A DNA stretch of 10,841 nt, taken from the NCBI GenBank assembly GCA_030601615.1, contig JAUVTH010000029.1, positions 1-10,841 of the forward strand, in the 5' to 3' direction. Of the stretch, positions 1-6,641 are shown piece by piece; the first letter of the stretch is position 1, and the number at the start of each line of letters is the position of its first letter. A model generated the notes under the pieces. That model made no database searches and was not told the origin of the DNA. It saw only the letters and a program-made list of their open reading frames with translations. Position numbers and translations under genes: made by a program. Origin of the DNA: Gemmatimonadota bacterium (GTDB lineage: Bacteria; Gemmatimonadota; Gemmatimonadetes; Palauibacterales; Palauibacteraceae).

Positions 1-238
1 CGGGCGGCCACGAGACGCCAGATCCGACAGGGTCCGGCATTTCTCGCCGTGTCCTGCAATGTGTTCCCCCCTGTCTGCTTCCGGACACCTGGGGCCGCAC
101 GGCCGCATCGTCTTGAATCACAACGTGTTGTACCCTCAGGCACCGCCGGGGCCGTGATCCTGCGTTTACAGGCGCCGGGTGCACGGGAGGTGGTGGGGAC
201 GTTTTGACCCAATCCCGGCTTCGTGAACGGCGGGAGTC
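1..238. other. Left-edge region with no supported gene
   Basis: No reading frame here has convincing protein character on either strand. One weak possibility is a leftward gene leaving the window: on the minus strand a TTG at 59-57 follows a G-rich stretch with plausible ribosome-binding spacing and stays open to position 1. Only about 19 codons are visible, so I do not call it. A strong Shine-Dalgarno-like GGAGGTG lies on the plus strand at 186-192, but the only start it would serve (TTG at 204) opens an arginine- and serine-rich frame that looks like a shadow. The promoter of the small membrane-protein gene at 239 should lie here, but I see no clear -35/-10 pair. Confidence 0.4.
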
Positions 239-535
239 ATGCGATACACGCGTAATTCACTGGTTCGGGCCCTGGCGTACTTGGGCATGGGAGTCGCCGT
301 GCTCACGGGGCTCGAGCTCGGGCTCCGGATCGCGGCCGACGTGGCTGGTGTGTGGGGGATCGTCGCTGCATCCGTCCTGTTTCCCGCGACCGTCGCCGCC
401 GCGCCGCTGTTCGCCCTCGTCTGGGGGCAATGGGTTCCCGCGTTGGTGGTGTACGGGGGTGGATTCGCGGCCGGTGCGATCATGGCGAGAAGCGGAAGAA
501 ATCTATCTCCTGCGCCACCCCCCGCTACATCTTGA
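239..535 (+). CDS. Small hypothetical membrane protein with three predicted helices
   Basis: I do not recognise the family. The 98-residue product is strongly hydrophobic, with likely membrane segments at about residues 11-29, 38-61 and 65-83. A short basic N-terminus (Arg2, Arg5, Arg10) suggests an inner-membrane protein with the N-terminus in the cytoplasm. The tail from residue 84 is polar and proline-rich. ATG at 239 is the first possible start after an in-frame stop at 224-226. GGGAG at 232-236 lies only two bases before it, an awkwardly short spacing, so Met17 (287) remains an alternative. The 3' end overlaps the 3' end of the FKBP gene on the opposite strand by 11 bases. The coherent alternation of hydrophobic segments argues for a real gene; function is unknown. 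Confidence 0.6.
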   Translation: MRYTRNSLVRALAYLGMGVAVLTGLELGLRIAADVAGVWGIVAASVLFPATVAAAPLFALVWGQWVPALVVYGGGFAAGAIMARSGRNLSPAPPPATS

Positions 536-1067
536 TGTCGAGGAGCTCGAACTCGTAGACCAGGGTCGCGTTCGGTGGTATCGCTCCCGGTACTCCCCTG
601 GCCCCATAGCCAAGGTGCGGAGGAACCACGAGCCGCCGCTTGCCTCCGATCCGCATTCCGGTGACCCCTTCGTCCCAGCCTTCGATTACGTCCCGACGCG
701 CCCCAAGCTGGAATCTCCTGGCTTCTCCGGCGTCTCGAGTGCTGTCGAACTGCTCTCCGTTGGGTAGCCAGCCGGTGTAGTGCACGACGACCACATGGCC
801 TGAGCGTGCCGCCAGCCCGCGTCCGTCGGCCAGATCCTCGATGTACAGGCCCGACGGTGTCTGGCGCATGGTGGCGAGGTCGATCCCGAGACTCTCGGCG
901 AACTCGGCCGGTACGGAAGACTCCTCGTGTGCGGTCGGCTCGTCGGCCGGTTCAACTTCGCCCCGTCCGCGAAGATCGCATCCCGCAAGGAGGAACGCCG
1001 CCAGGAAGACGCCGCCGAGCGTCACGCCGTGCAAGGCCGGCAGTCCCGGCCCCGGTCCAACACGCAT
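525..1067 (-). CDS. FKBP-type peptidyl-prolyl cis-trans isomerase lipoprotein
   Basis: A prolyl isomerase predicted to catalyse cis-trans isomerisation of Xaa-Pro bonds in envelope proteins. From the ATG at 1067 the product has 180 residues. A hydrophobic stretch at 15-29 ends in a lipobox LAGC with Cys30 as the predicted lipidated residue, so the mature protein should be membrane-anchored and outside the cytoplasm. A linker rich in Glu and Pro (33-66) precedes one complete FKBP domain (about 70-180). The pocket looks intact: Tyr97 in HYTGW, Phe107-Asp108 in QFDST, Phe119, Val127-Ile128, Trp131 in EGWDEG, Tyr154 in HLGYG, Ile163 and Phe173. The start is supported by GAGGAGG (minus strand, 1086-1080) twelve bases upstream, inside the ferritin gene. 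The ferritin stop ends one base before this start, so the two are almost certainly cotranscribed. A longer frame upstream (to 1133) only overlaps ferritin and would spoil the signal peptide. Confidence 0.93.
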   Translation of the reverse strand: MRVGPGPGLPALHGVTLGGVFLAAFLLAGCDLRGRGEVEPADEPTAHEESSVPAEFAESLGIDLATMRQTPSGLYIEDLADGRGLAARSGHVVVVHYTGWLPNGEQFDSTRDAGEARRFQLGARRDVIEGWDEGVTGMRIGGKRRLVVPPHLGYGARGVPGAIPPNATLVYEFELLDIKM

Positions 1068-1068
1068 G

Positions 1069-1575
1069 CTACGCTTCAACCTCCTCGGGTCCGCGGGCCT
1101 CGAGGTCGCGGTCCAGCATGAATAGCGCCGCACCGTCGGTCCCGAACATCTTCATGCGCTGCACGATCTCGTCGATGCTGGCCTCCTCCTCGACCTGCTC
1201 AGTGACGAACCACTGTAGCATGATCTGGGCCGGGCGGTCCTGCTCCGCTTGAGCGAGGTCGTACAGTCCGTTGATTCGCGAAGTAACGAAGCGCTCGTGC
1301 TCGAGCGACTGCTCCATGATCTCCAGGGGAGATCCAAATTCGAACGGCGGTTTGTCGATCGCTTGCAACTCCACGCGTCCGCCCCGTTCCAGGAGGAAAT
1401 CGTAGAACCGCATGGCATGCTCGATCTCTTCCTGCGCTTGCAACCGCATCCAGTGCTCGAACCCCGTGAGGTTTCGGTCGGAGCAATCGGCCGACATCGC
1501 CAGGTACATATACGCCGAGTACAATTCGTACTTGATCTGCTCGTTGATGGCGTCCTGAAGCTTCTCGCTGATCAT
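1069..1575 (-). CDS. ftnA: Non-haem ferritin, FtnA type
   Basis: Cytoplasmic iron-storage protein: it oxidises Fe(II) at a di-iron ferroxidase site and stores the mineral in a 24-subunit shell. From ATG at 1575 the product has 168 residues, the usual length, and its numbering matches E. coli FtnA at the metal sites: Glu17, Glu50, His53, Glu94, Gln127 and Glu130, plus third-site candidates Glu49, Glu126 and Glu129. Motifs include QEEIEH around residues 48-53 and EQVEEE at 126-131. Absence of a haem-ligand Met at the bacterioferritin position (Glu52 instead) argues against bacterioferritin. The frame stays open upstream to 1755, but that extension is basic and unlike ferritin, so Met at 1575 is chosen. 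A weak purine-rich site (GAGA) precedes it. It is the first gene of a pair with the FKBP lipoprotein, one base apart. I see no clear Fur box or promoter upstream. Confidence 0.95.
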   Translation of the reverse strand: MISEKLQDAINEQIKYELYSAYMYLAMSADCSDRNLTGFEHWMRLQAQEEIEHAMRFYDFLLERGGRVELQAIDKPPFEFGSPLEIMEQSLEHERFVTSRINGLYDLAQAEQDRPAQIMLQWFVTEQVEEEASIDEIVQRMKMFGTDGAALFMLDRDLEARGPEEVEA

Positions 1576-1784
1576 TGTCTCTATCGTTTCCGGAAAAGTG
1601 TTCTCAGCAGGCGAAAAACTGGCCCGCGTTCCTATCAACAACCTGATCGCTCTGGGGCGGAGCGGCAACCGACAGCGCGCTCGGCGGACAGAAAAAACAC
1701 TTCCGGGTCGGGCAATGTGAAACTGTTTGCCGGGCGGCGGCGTATGGACACGCACAAGATAACCCCGAGCCAGCCGGAGAGCTT
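1576..1784. promoter_or_regulatory. Divergent intergenic region between ferritin and outer-membrane protein genes
   Basis: This 209-base gap must carry promoters for leftward ferritin-FKBP and the rightward outer-membrane protein. I find no strong -35/-10 pair in either direction. An inverted pair is visible: AAGTGTT preceded by CCGGAA at 1590-1602, and AACACTTCCGG at 1696-1706, about 100 bases apart and differing by a two-base gap. Near its right end AAACTGTTT (around 1721-1729) is a small dyad. For the rightward gene GGAGA at 1776-1780 is the ribosome binding site. Regulatory meaning is inference only. Confidence 0.4.
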
Positions 1785-4025
1785 GTGTCGCTGGTAAGCA
1801 CGAACATCCTCAGGACGCCCCTGGTGGTCGCCCTGCTTCTGGTCGGCAGCTTCGTCCGCGCCGTCCAGGTTCCGGCCCAGGAGCCGGCTCCCGCCCAGTC
1901 CGATTCCGCGCGCCTGGAGCGATCGCGGGTCGAGGCCGATTCAGCAGCCCCCGCCGAGGCGGTCCCGACGCAACGGGACACGATTCCGTCCGATACCTAC
2001 GCGGACGAAGGGGCGCGGGCGATAATCGAGCGTGCGCGAGAGGCTCGTGGCACCGAGGCGGCAGGCCTCGCGAGCTACGAGGCCACGATCACGGAGCGCG
2101 TGTACGTCGGGCTGTCGGCCGCGCGGTTCAGGCGGGAGCGTGGCCTGTTCGTGAGCGAGCAGATCGCGCGGGTGCGGTGGGATTCCGCTGGCAAGGAAAC
2201 GTACCGCTGGCTCGGGAGTCGGCAGGAAGTGCCGATTCTCGGTGATCTCGCGAACGACGAGGACCGGAAAATCGAACGCGGCGAATATGGTGAGGACCCG
2301 GACGACCTGATTCCGCTGGACCCCGCGGGCGACCGCCTGATGATGGGTGGCGAGGCGTTCCTGCACCCGCTCGCCGACACGGCCGCCTTCCACTACCGAT
2401 ATGCCTCCGGGGACACGATACGGATCATCCTTCCGTCCAGCGGCCGCGAGATCACACTCGTCCAGGTACGCCTCGAGCCCCGGCGCGTCGAGTTCGGACT
2501 CCTCGTCGGCGCGATCTGGTTCGATCTGGAGAGCGCCGCGCTGGTGCGTGGCGCGTTCCGGCCGGCGCGCGATTTCATCCTGGAGCTGGACGAGCCGGAG
2601 GACGCGAAGGAGGTACCGGGATTCATCAAGCCGATCACCGCGAGCGTCGACCACATGATCGTGGACTACGCCCTGCAGGAGCTCCGGTGGTGGCTTCCGT
2701 GGCGCATTCGGTTCGAGGGAGAGGGCCGGGTCGGCAGGCTTCTCCGAGTACCGGTGGTGATCGAGATATCCGTGGCGGACTACTCCCTCAACGAGGCGGA
2801 CACGCTGGACGTGGCCGAGGAAGATCTCCCGCCGGGCTGGGAGCGACGGACGGCGGAGCGGGAGCTGGACGACGGCCGCACGGTCCGGGAGGTGGTCATC
2901 CTCCCGCCGCGCGACTCGCTGCGGAACTCGCCGCTGCTGTCGGACGAGTTCTTTGCCGGAGAGCCCCTGAGCTTCAGCCGGCGGGAGATCGACCGCATGC
3001 GTGAGGAGCTCGACCGGGTCACCGTCGCCCACGCCATCGCGCCGCCGGCTCTATCCCGCTTCGGCATCTTCCGCTTCAACCGGGTCGAGGGTCTCAGCGC
3101 CGGGCTGCGTCGGCAGGGACCGGTTGCCGGACTGGTCGGGTGGGGAGAGCTCCGCATCGGGATCGGTGACCTGGTGCCCAACGTGGAACTGGGCCTGCGA
3201 GAAGAGCTCCCCAACGGTGCGGTCGAGGCGATGGCATACTACCGCCTGCAGGCGGCCAACGACTGGGGGAATCCCCTCAACCTCGAGGCCTCGATCAACG
3301 CTCTCATTCTGGGATACGATTACGGCCAATACTACCGGGCCGGAGGCGTTTCCATAGGATTCGAGGACGAATCGGGCCCGGTCCGGCACGGGGTGAAGGC
3401 ATTCGCCGAGTCGCGCTGGGGGGTGGAGAAGAACACCGACTTTTCCCTGGCGAACCTCCTCGGCCGCGCGGATCCGCCGCCGAACATCAAGGCTGACGAG
3501 ATCACGATTGCCGGTCTCTCGGGCCGTCTACGTACCCAGGGCGGCGTCGACCCGCGGGGGCTCATCACCACCGGATCCGTGTGGGGTGAGGTGGGTGTCG
3601 GAGATGTCGAGTACGCCCGGATCGCGATTGGAGCCACCGCGACGCGCCCGTTGTTCTGGCGCTTGGCCGGAAGCCTCGAGTGGTCGGTCGGAAGCACATT
3701 CGGTGAAGTGCCCGTGCAGCGGCTCTACTACGTGGCGGGCCCACAGACGGTCCGGTCGTTCGAGGCTGATCAGATTACGGGGGAAGCGTTCTGGCTCGCG
3801 CGCACGGAGCTGGCGCTCGGTTACCCGGGAGTCCGACTCGTCGCGTTCGGCGACTTCGGGTCGGCCGGTGTTCGATCGGAGTTCGGGATGACCGATCCGT
3901 CCATCGCCGTGGGGGGAGGTCTCTCACTCCTCGACGGACTGCTCAGGGCCGACCTGGCGCGAGGCGTCCACGGCCCGGGTCCCCTGCGCTGGCAGCTGCT
4001 GCTGTACATGGACGCACTCTTGTAG
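1785..4025 (+). CDS. Large outer-membrane protein: N-terminal soluble domain plus Omp85-like C-terminal barrel
   Basis: A 746-residue exported protein. GTG at 1785 is preceded by GGAGA at 1776-1780. Residues 1-32 form a signal peptide, and 33-75 are a low-complexity linker rich in Ala, Pro, Glu and Asp. Residues about 76-340 form a mostly beta-strand domain with SYEATITERVYVGL (97-110), RARVRW-like IARVRW (127-132) and AIWFDLESAALVRGAF (243-258), which recalls the LolA/LolB type of fold; that is inference. Residues about 345-425 form a charged linker. From about 425 to the end are alternating strands typical of a beta-barrel, starting with RFNRVEGLSAGL (430-441) and including AGPQTVRSF (651-659), similar to the conserved strand-loop motif of the Omp85/surface-antigen barrel. 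No POTRA repeat is recognisable. The last residue is Leu rather than the common Phe or Trp. From memory, similar two-part proteins occur in Gemmatimonadota; none has a function I can name. The next gene is 74 bases downstream. Confidence 0.8.
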   Translation: MSLVSTNILRTPLVVALLLVGSFVRAVQVPAQEPAPAQSDSARLERSRVEADSAAPAEAVPTQRDTIPSDTYADEGARAIIERAREARGTEAAGLASYEATITERVYVGLSAARFRRERGLFVSEQIARVRWDSAGKETYRWLGSRQEVPILGDLANDEDRKIERGEYGEDPDDLIPLDPAGDRLMMGGEAFLHPLADTAAFHYRYASGDTIRIILPSSGREITLVQVRLEPRRVEFGLLVGAIWFDLESAALVRGAFRPARDFILELDEPEDAKEVPGFIKPITASVDHMIVDYALQELRWWLPWRIRFEGEGRVGRLLRVPVVIEISVADYSLNEADTLDVAEEDLPPGWERRTAERELDDGRTVREVVILPPRDSLRNSPLLSDEFFAGEPLSFSRREIDRMREELDRVTVAHAIAPPALSRFGIFRFNRVEGLSAGLRRQGPVAGLVGWGELRIGIGDLVPNVELGLREELPNGAVEAMAYYRLQAANDWGNPLNLEASINALILGYDYGQYYRAGGVSIGFEDESGPVRHGVKAFAESRWGVEKNTDFSLANLLGRADPPPNIKADEITIAGLSGRLRTQGGVDPRGLITTGSVWGEVGVGDVEYARIAIGATATRPLFWRLAGSLEWSVGSTFGEVPVQRLYYVAGPQTVRSFEADQITGEAFWLARTELALGYPGVRLVAFGDFGSAGVRSEFGMTDPSIAVGGGLSLLDGLLRADLARGVHGPGPLRWQLLLYMDALL

Positions 4026-4035
4026 CGGTCTTTCC

Positions 4036-4048
4036 CGTCGGCCCGACG
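4036..4048 (+). terminator. Short hairpin after the outer-membrane protein gene
   Basis: CGTCGG and CCGACG form a perfect inverted repeat around a single C, ten bases after the stop of the outer-membrane protein. The realistic structure is a five-base-pair stem with a three-base loop. There is no T-tract, so termination is uncertain and read-through into the TrpF-like gene is possible. Confidence 0.25.
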
Positions 4049-4099
4049 TGCGCGATCTTGTCCACGGTGGAAGTCGCGCGAGACGAAAGGGCCGTATCG

Positions 4100-4768
4100 A
4101 TGGTCATCTCTCCCGTCCAGGTCAAGATCTGCTGCATCCGTTCGCCCGAGGAGGCGCAGGTGGCGCTCTCTTTCGGCGCCGCTGCGTTGGGACTGGTATC
4201 GGAGATGTCCGGCGGTCCCGGAGAGCTGCCCGAGGAGACGATCCGGGAGATCGTGGACTCCCTGCCGCCTTCGGTGGGCACCTTTCTCCTGACGGCCGTC
4301 ACCGACGCCGATCGCCTGATCGAGAAGGCTCAGAACTGCGGAGTAAACACCCTCCAGCTCTGGGATACGCTGGCGCCGGTCGACTATCTCCGGCTGCGGA
4401 TGGAGCTTCCGGAAGTGTCTCTCGTTCAGGCAATCCACGTGGTGGACCGCACGGCGGTGCAGGCGGCGATCGTGGCCGCGAGGCAGGTCGATGCCCTGGT
4501 GCTCGATTCCGCCAATCCGCAGGTGCCCTACCGGTGGGAGCCGCGGTCGGGCAAGACACACGACTGGGGAATCAGCAGGGAAATCGTCGACACGGTGGAT
4601 CGGCCTGTGCTGCTGGCGGGCGGACTGAATCCGGGAAACGTGGAGGACGCTGTGCGGTCCGTACGGCCCTATGGCGTAGACGTGTGCAGCGGAGTGCGAA
4701 CCGGCGACATCCTCGACCGTCGGAAGGTGGTTGCCTTCTTCGAGGCGTTGCGGAAGATCTCCATCTGA
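4100..4768 (+). CDS. Divergent phosphoribosylanthranilate isomerase (TrpF-like)
   Basis: A TIM-barrel protein of the TrpF family, whose classical members convert N-(5-phosphoribosyl)anthranilate to CdRP in tryptophan synthesis. From ATG at 4100 it has 222 residues; AAAGG about nine bases upstream supports this start over TTG 4058 or GTG 4067, and family members begin just before the KIC strand. Visible motifs: VKICC (8-12) with Cys11 as predicted general base, LVLDS (133-137) with Asp136 as predicted general acid, SGKTHDW (150-156), LAGGLNP (172-178) and DVCSGVR (194-200). Differences from classical TrpF are clear: SPR is replaced by SGGPGEL (37-43), QLHG by QLWD (86-89), and the GGxG phosphate loop reads PRSG (148-151). 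It belongs to a divergent branch beginning KICC and ending CSGVR that I recall from diverse genomes. No other trp gene is present, so the substrate may differ and no symbol is given. Confidence 0.8.
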   Translation: MVISPVQVKICCIRSPEEAQVALSFGAAALGLVSEMSGGPGELPEETIREIVDSLPPSVGTFLLTAVTDADRLIEKAQNCGVNTLQLWDTLAPVDYLRLRMELPEVSLVQAIHVVDRTAVQAAIVAARQVDALVLDSANPQVPYRWEPRSGKTHDWGISREIVDTVDRPVLLAGGLNPGNVEDAVRSVRPYGVDVCSGVRTGDILDRRKVVAFFEALRKISI

Positions 4769-4787
4769 GTCCGCAGCCAAAGGTTCG

Positions 4788-4827
4788 CTGACACCTACTG
4801 ATACGTGCTGACGCTTGCTGACACGTG
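4788..4827. repeat. Four tandem 10-base repeats, consensus CTGACACGTG
   Basis: Four copies stand head to tail without spacers: CTGACACCTA, CTGATACGTG, CTGACGCTTG, CTGACACGTG. Differences from the consensus are two, one, two and none. CTGA starts every copy except that position five varies once. The array fills most of the 65-base gap between the stops of the convergent TrpF-like and sirtuin genes. The CACGTG core is a palindrome, and copies two and four can pair as a weak stem of ACGTG with CACGT. Whether it is a protein-binding array, part of a terminator or a decaying microsatellite cannot be told from the sequence. Confidence 0.7.
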
Positions 4828-4833
4828 CGGGCT

Positions 4834-5568
4834 CTACCCGACGATCCGAGGCAGCACCTCTCCCGCAGGACCGAAGACACTCACGTCGGCCACGGAGCTG
4901 ATGGGCGTCGTCTCGAGATTGACCTCCACGATCGAGGCTCCCCGCGACCGGGCCCACCGCGCGAATGAAGCTGCGGGCTCGACGAGGCCCGAGGTGCCGA
5001 CCACGAGCATGACCTCGCAATGGGCCATCGCCTCGTCGGCCTCCGCGAGGGCAGCACGGGGCAAGTCCTCGCCGAACCACACCACGGCGGGGCGCAGGAG
5101 GTCACCACACGAGGGACAGCCGGGAACCGGGTCGTCGGGCAGCTCGCTTGACGGGCAGCGGTAGGCACACACGCGGCAGCGGACCTCCGCCAGGGTGCCG
5201 TGAAGCTCGATGACACGCTCGCTTCCCGCAGCATGGTGGAGGCCGTCAACGTTCTGAGTGATCAGCCAGAAGCGCTCGCACCGGCGTTCCAGGGACACGA
5301 GCGCCCGGTGACCTGCGTTGGGCTCCACGCGGGAAAGCCCGTCGATCCGGTACCGGTAGAACTTCCAGACATCCTCCGGGTCTCGGTTGAAGGCCTGCGG
5401 CGTCGCGAGGTCCATCGCGGAGCGGCCCCTCCAGAAACCGCCGGCCCCACGGAACGTGGGCACTCCGCTCTCGGCCGAGATCCCCGCTCCCGTCATGACT
5501 GCGATCCGGGAAGCGTCGCTGAGGAGGTCTGCCGCCGCTGCAAGATCCCGCTCGTCGAGCGCGCTCAT
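4834..5568 (-). CDS. cobB: NAD-dependent protein deacylase, sirtuin of the CobB/SIRT5 type
   Basis: Removes acyl groups from protein lysines using NAD, yielding nicotinamide and O-acyl-ADP-ribose; acts in the cytoplasm. From ATG at 5568 it has 244 residues, usual for the family, with a clear GAGGAG site eight bases upstream; an upstream frame to 5616 adds a non-homologous tail. Motifs in order: GAGISAESGVPTFRG (27-41) for NAD binding, TQNVDGLH (104-111), catalytic His123 in ELHGT, zinc cysteines Cys131-Cys134 and Cys151-Cys154, WFGEDLP (164-170), GTSG (191-194) and VEVNLE (214-219). Tyr71 and Arg74, in FYRYR, match the Tyr-x-x-Arg pair (Tyr102/Arg105 in SIRT5, Tyr92/Arg95 in E. coli CobB) that binds succinyl or malonyl groups, so desuccinylase as well as deacetylase activity is predicted. 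It is transcribed alone, divergent from the lipid kinase with 59 bases between starts and convergent with the TrpF-like gene. Confidence 0.94.
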   Translation of the reverse strand: MSALDERDLAAAADLLSDASRIAVMTGAGISAESGVPTFRGAGGFWRGRSAMDLATPQAFNRDPEDVWKFYRYRIDGLSRVEPNAGHRALVSLERRCERFWLITQNVDGLHHAAGSERVIELHGTLAEVRCRVCAYRCPSSELPDDPVPGCPSCGDLLRPAVVWFGEDLPRAALAEADEAMAHCEVMLVVGTSGLVEPAASFARWARSRGASIVEVNLETTPISSVADVSVFGPAGEVLPRIVG

Positions 5569-5627
5569 GAGGCCCGCTCCTCTCGTCACTGGTGAACACG
5601 GACGTGAAACCCACAAGTTATCCTGCT

Positions 5628-6515
5628 ATGAGAACGCTCGTAATCCTCAATCCAGCTGCGGGCGGTGGGATCGACCCCCGCGAGCTTCAGGACCGCCTCG
5701 CTCGGCGGATCGACGCCGACTTTCAACGCACTTCCGGGCCTGGAGATGCGATCGAGCTGGCTGAGGACGCGGCACGCTCCGGTTACGCGCGTGTGATCGC
5801 CGCGGGAGGGGATGGGACGGTGCGCGAAGTGGCGACCGGACTGTTCCGAGGCGGTGGCGACGCCGGACTGGGAATCATCCCCACCGGCACGGGAAACGAC
5901 CTCGCCTTTTCTCTTCGCCTGCCATCCGGCATCGAGGAGGCGGCCGTCGTGGCCACGGGCGTGAAGACGACGTCCCTGGACCTGATCCGGGCCGTCTCGG
6001 CCGATCCGGTGGAGAGCGACCTGTACCTGACGAACGCTGCGGTTGCCGGCTTCTGTGGGCGCATCGGGGAGAGCATGAGCCCCCGCTTCCGTCGTCGCTG
6101 GCGTCTCGTGGCGTATCCGCTCGCCGCCCTTCGACAGCTCCGGGACCTGCGGCCGTACTCTGTCGAGCTCCTGGTGGACGGCCGATCGATCGTGACGAAG
6201 GCGCTGATGGTGATCGCCGCGAATTCCATGTATGCCGGAGGCAGGGTACCTCTTGCGCCGGGTGCCAGGACCGACGACGGGCAGCTCGATCTGGTCATCA
6301 TCCATGCCGTCAGCCCGCCTCGCCTCGCAACGCTGATACCGCGCGTCCTGCTCGGACGCCATGCGGCTCACCCGGGCGTTTCGATCCACCGCGCTTCCGA
6401 TGTTTTCCTGCAGGCGGATCCGCCCATGTGGATCAACCTGGACGGCGACACGTGGATGGCCGGAAGCGCATCCTTTCATGTCATTGCCGCAGCGCTCCAG
6501 GTGGCGGTTCTCTGA
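5628..6515 (+). CDS. Diacylglycerol kinase family lipid kinase (YegS/DgkB type)
   Basis: Predicted to phosphorylate a membrane lipid, such as diacylglycerol, with ATP at the inner face of the cytoplasmic membrane. From ATG at 5628 the product has 295 residues, typical of the single-protein bacterial family. Motifs: NPAAGGG (8-14), GGDGTV (60-65) for nucleotide binding, PTGTGNDLA (85-93), the second-domain GGRVPLAPGARTDDGQLDL region (204-222), and NLDGD (270-274) with the acidic residues expected near the catalytic site. Met at 5628 places the first beta-strand (TLVIL) right at the start as in relatives; GTG at 5592 or 5604 would add an unlikely tail, but none of the starts has a good Shine-Dalgarno. 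The exact lipid substrate, whether diacylglycerol, undecaprenol-like or sphingosine-like, cannot be read from sequence. The gene is divergent from the sirtuin. Confidence 0.92.
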   Translation: MRTLVILNPAAGGGIDPRELQDRLARRIDADFQRTSGPGDAIELAEDAARSGYARVIAAGGDGTVREVATGLFRGGGDAGLGIIPTGTGNDLAFSLRLPSGIEEAAVVATGVKTTSLDLIRAVSADPVESDLYLTNAAVAGFCGRIGESMSPRFRRRWRLVAYPLAALRQLRDLRPYSVELLVDGRSIVTKALMVIAANSMYAGGRVPLAPGARTDDGQLDLVIIHAVSPPRLATLIPRVLLGRHAAHPGVSIHRASDVFLQADPPMWINLDGDTWMAGSASFHVIAAALQVAVL

Positions 6516-6626
6516 CGGGCAACTCTGTTCCCGGCCTCACATGTCCAAGTTTGAGAGAGAGCGAAGAATGCCCGCCGCAATTCGGTCGTCGGGCCCTCAA
6601 GGGCGCGAGCGGGTTGGTCACGAAAT

Positions 6627-6632
6627 GAGGAG
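6627..6632 (+). promoter_or_regulatory. Ribosome binding site of the PDZ gene
   Basis: GAGGAG lies nine bases before ATG 6642 and fixes that start. A second purine run, GGGGA at 6636-6640, is too close to act. A short in-frame peptide frame ends exactly here: its stop TGA overlaps the ATG as ATGA. Confidence 0.7.
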
Positions 6633-6641
6633 TGTGGGGAA

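Noticed and set aside
204..767. Plus-strand frame after the strong GGAGGTG site at 186-192
   Set aside because: It runs out of frame through the membrane-protein gene and antisense to FKBP, and its Arg/Ser/Pro composition looks non-coding.
1069..1755. Long form of ferritin starting at 1755
   Set aside because: The extra 60 residues are basic and lack ferritin similarity, while Met at 1575 gives exact family length and numbering.
4048..4791. Open plus-strand frame of about 247 codons overlapping the TrpF-like gene
   Set aside because: Gly- and Arg-rich composition without motifs, while the other frame carries the TrpF motifs throughout.
4788..4827. CRISPR-like array
   Set aside because: The units are only ten bases, have no spacers between them and no cas gene is near.
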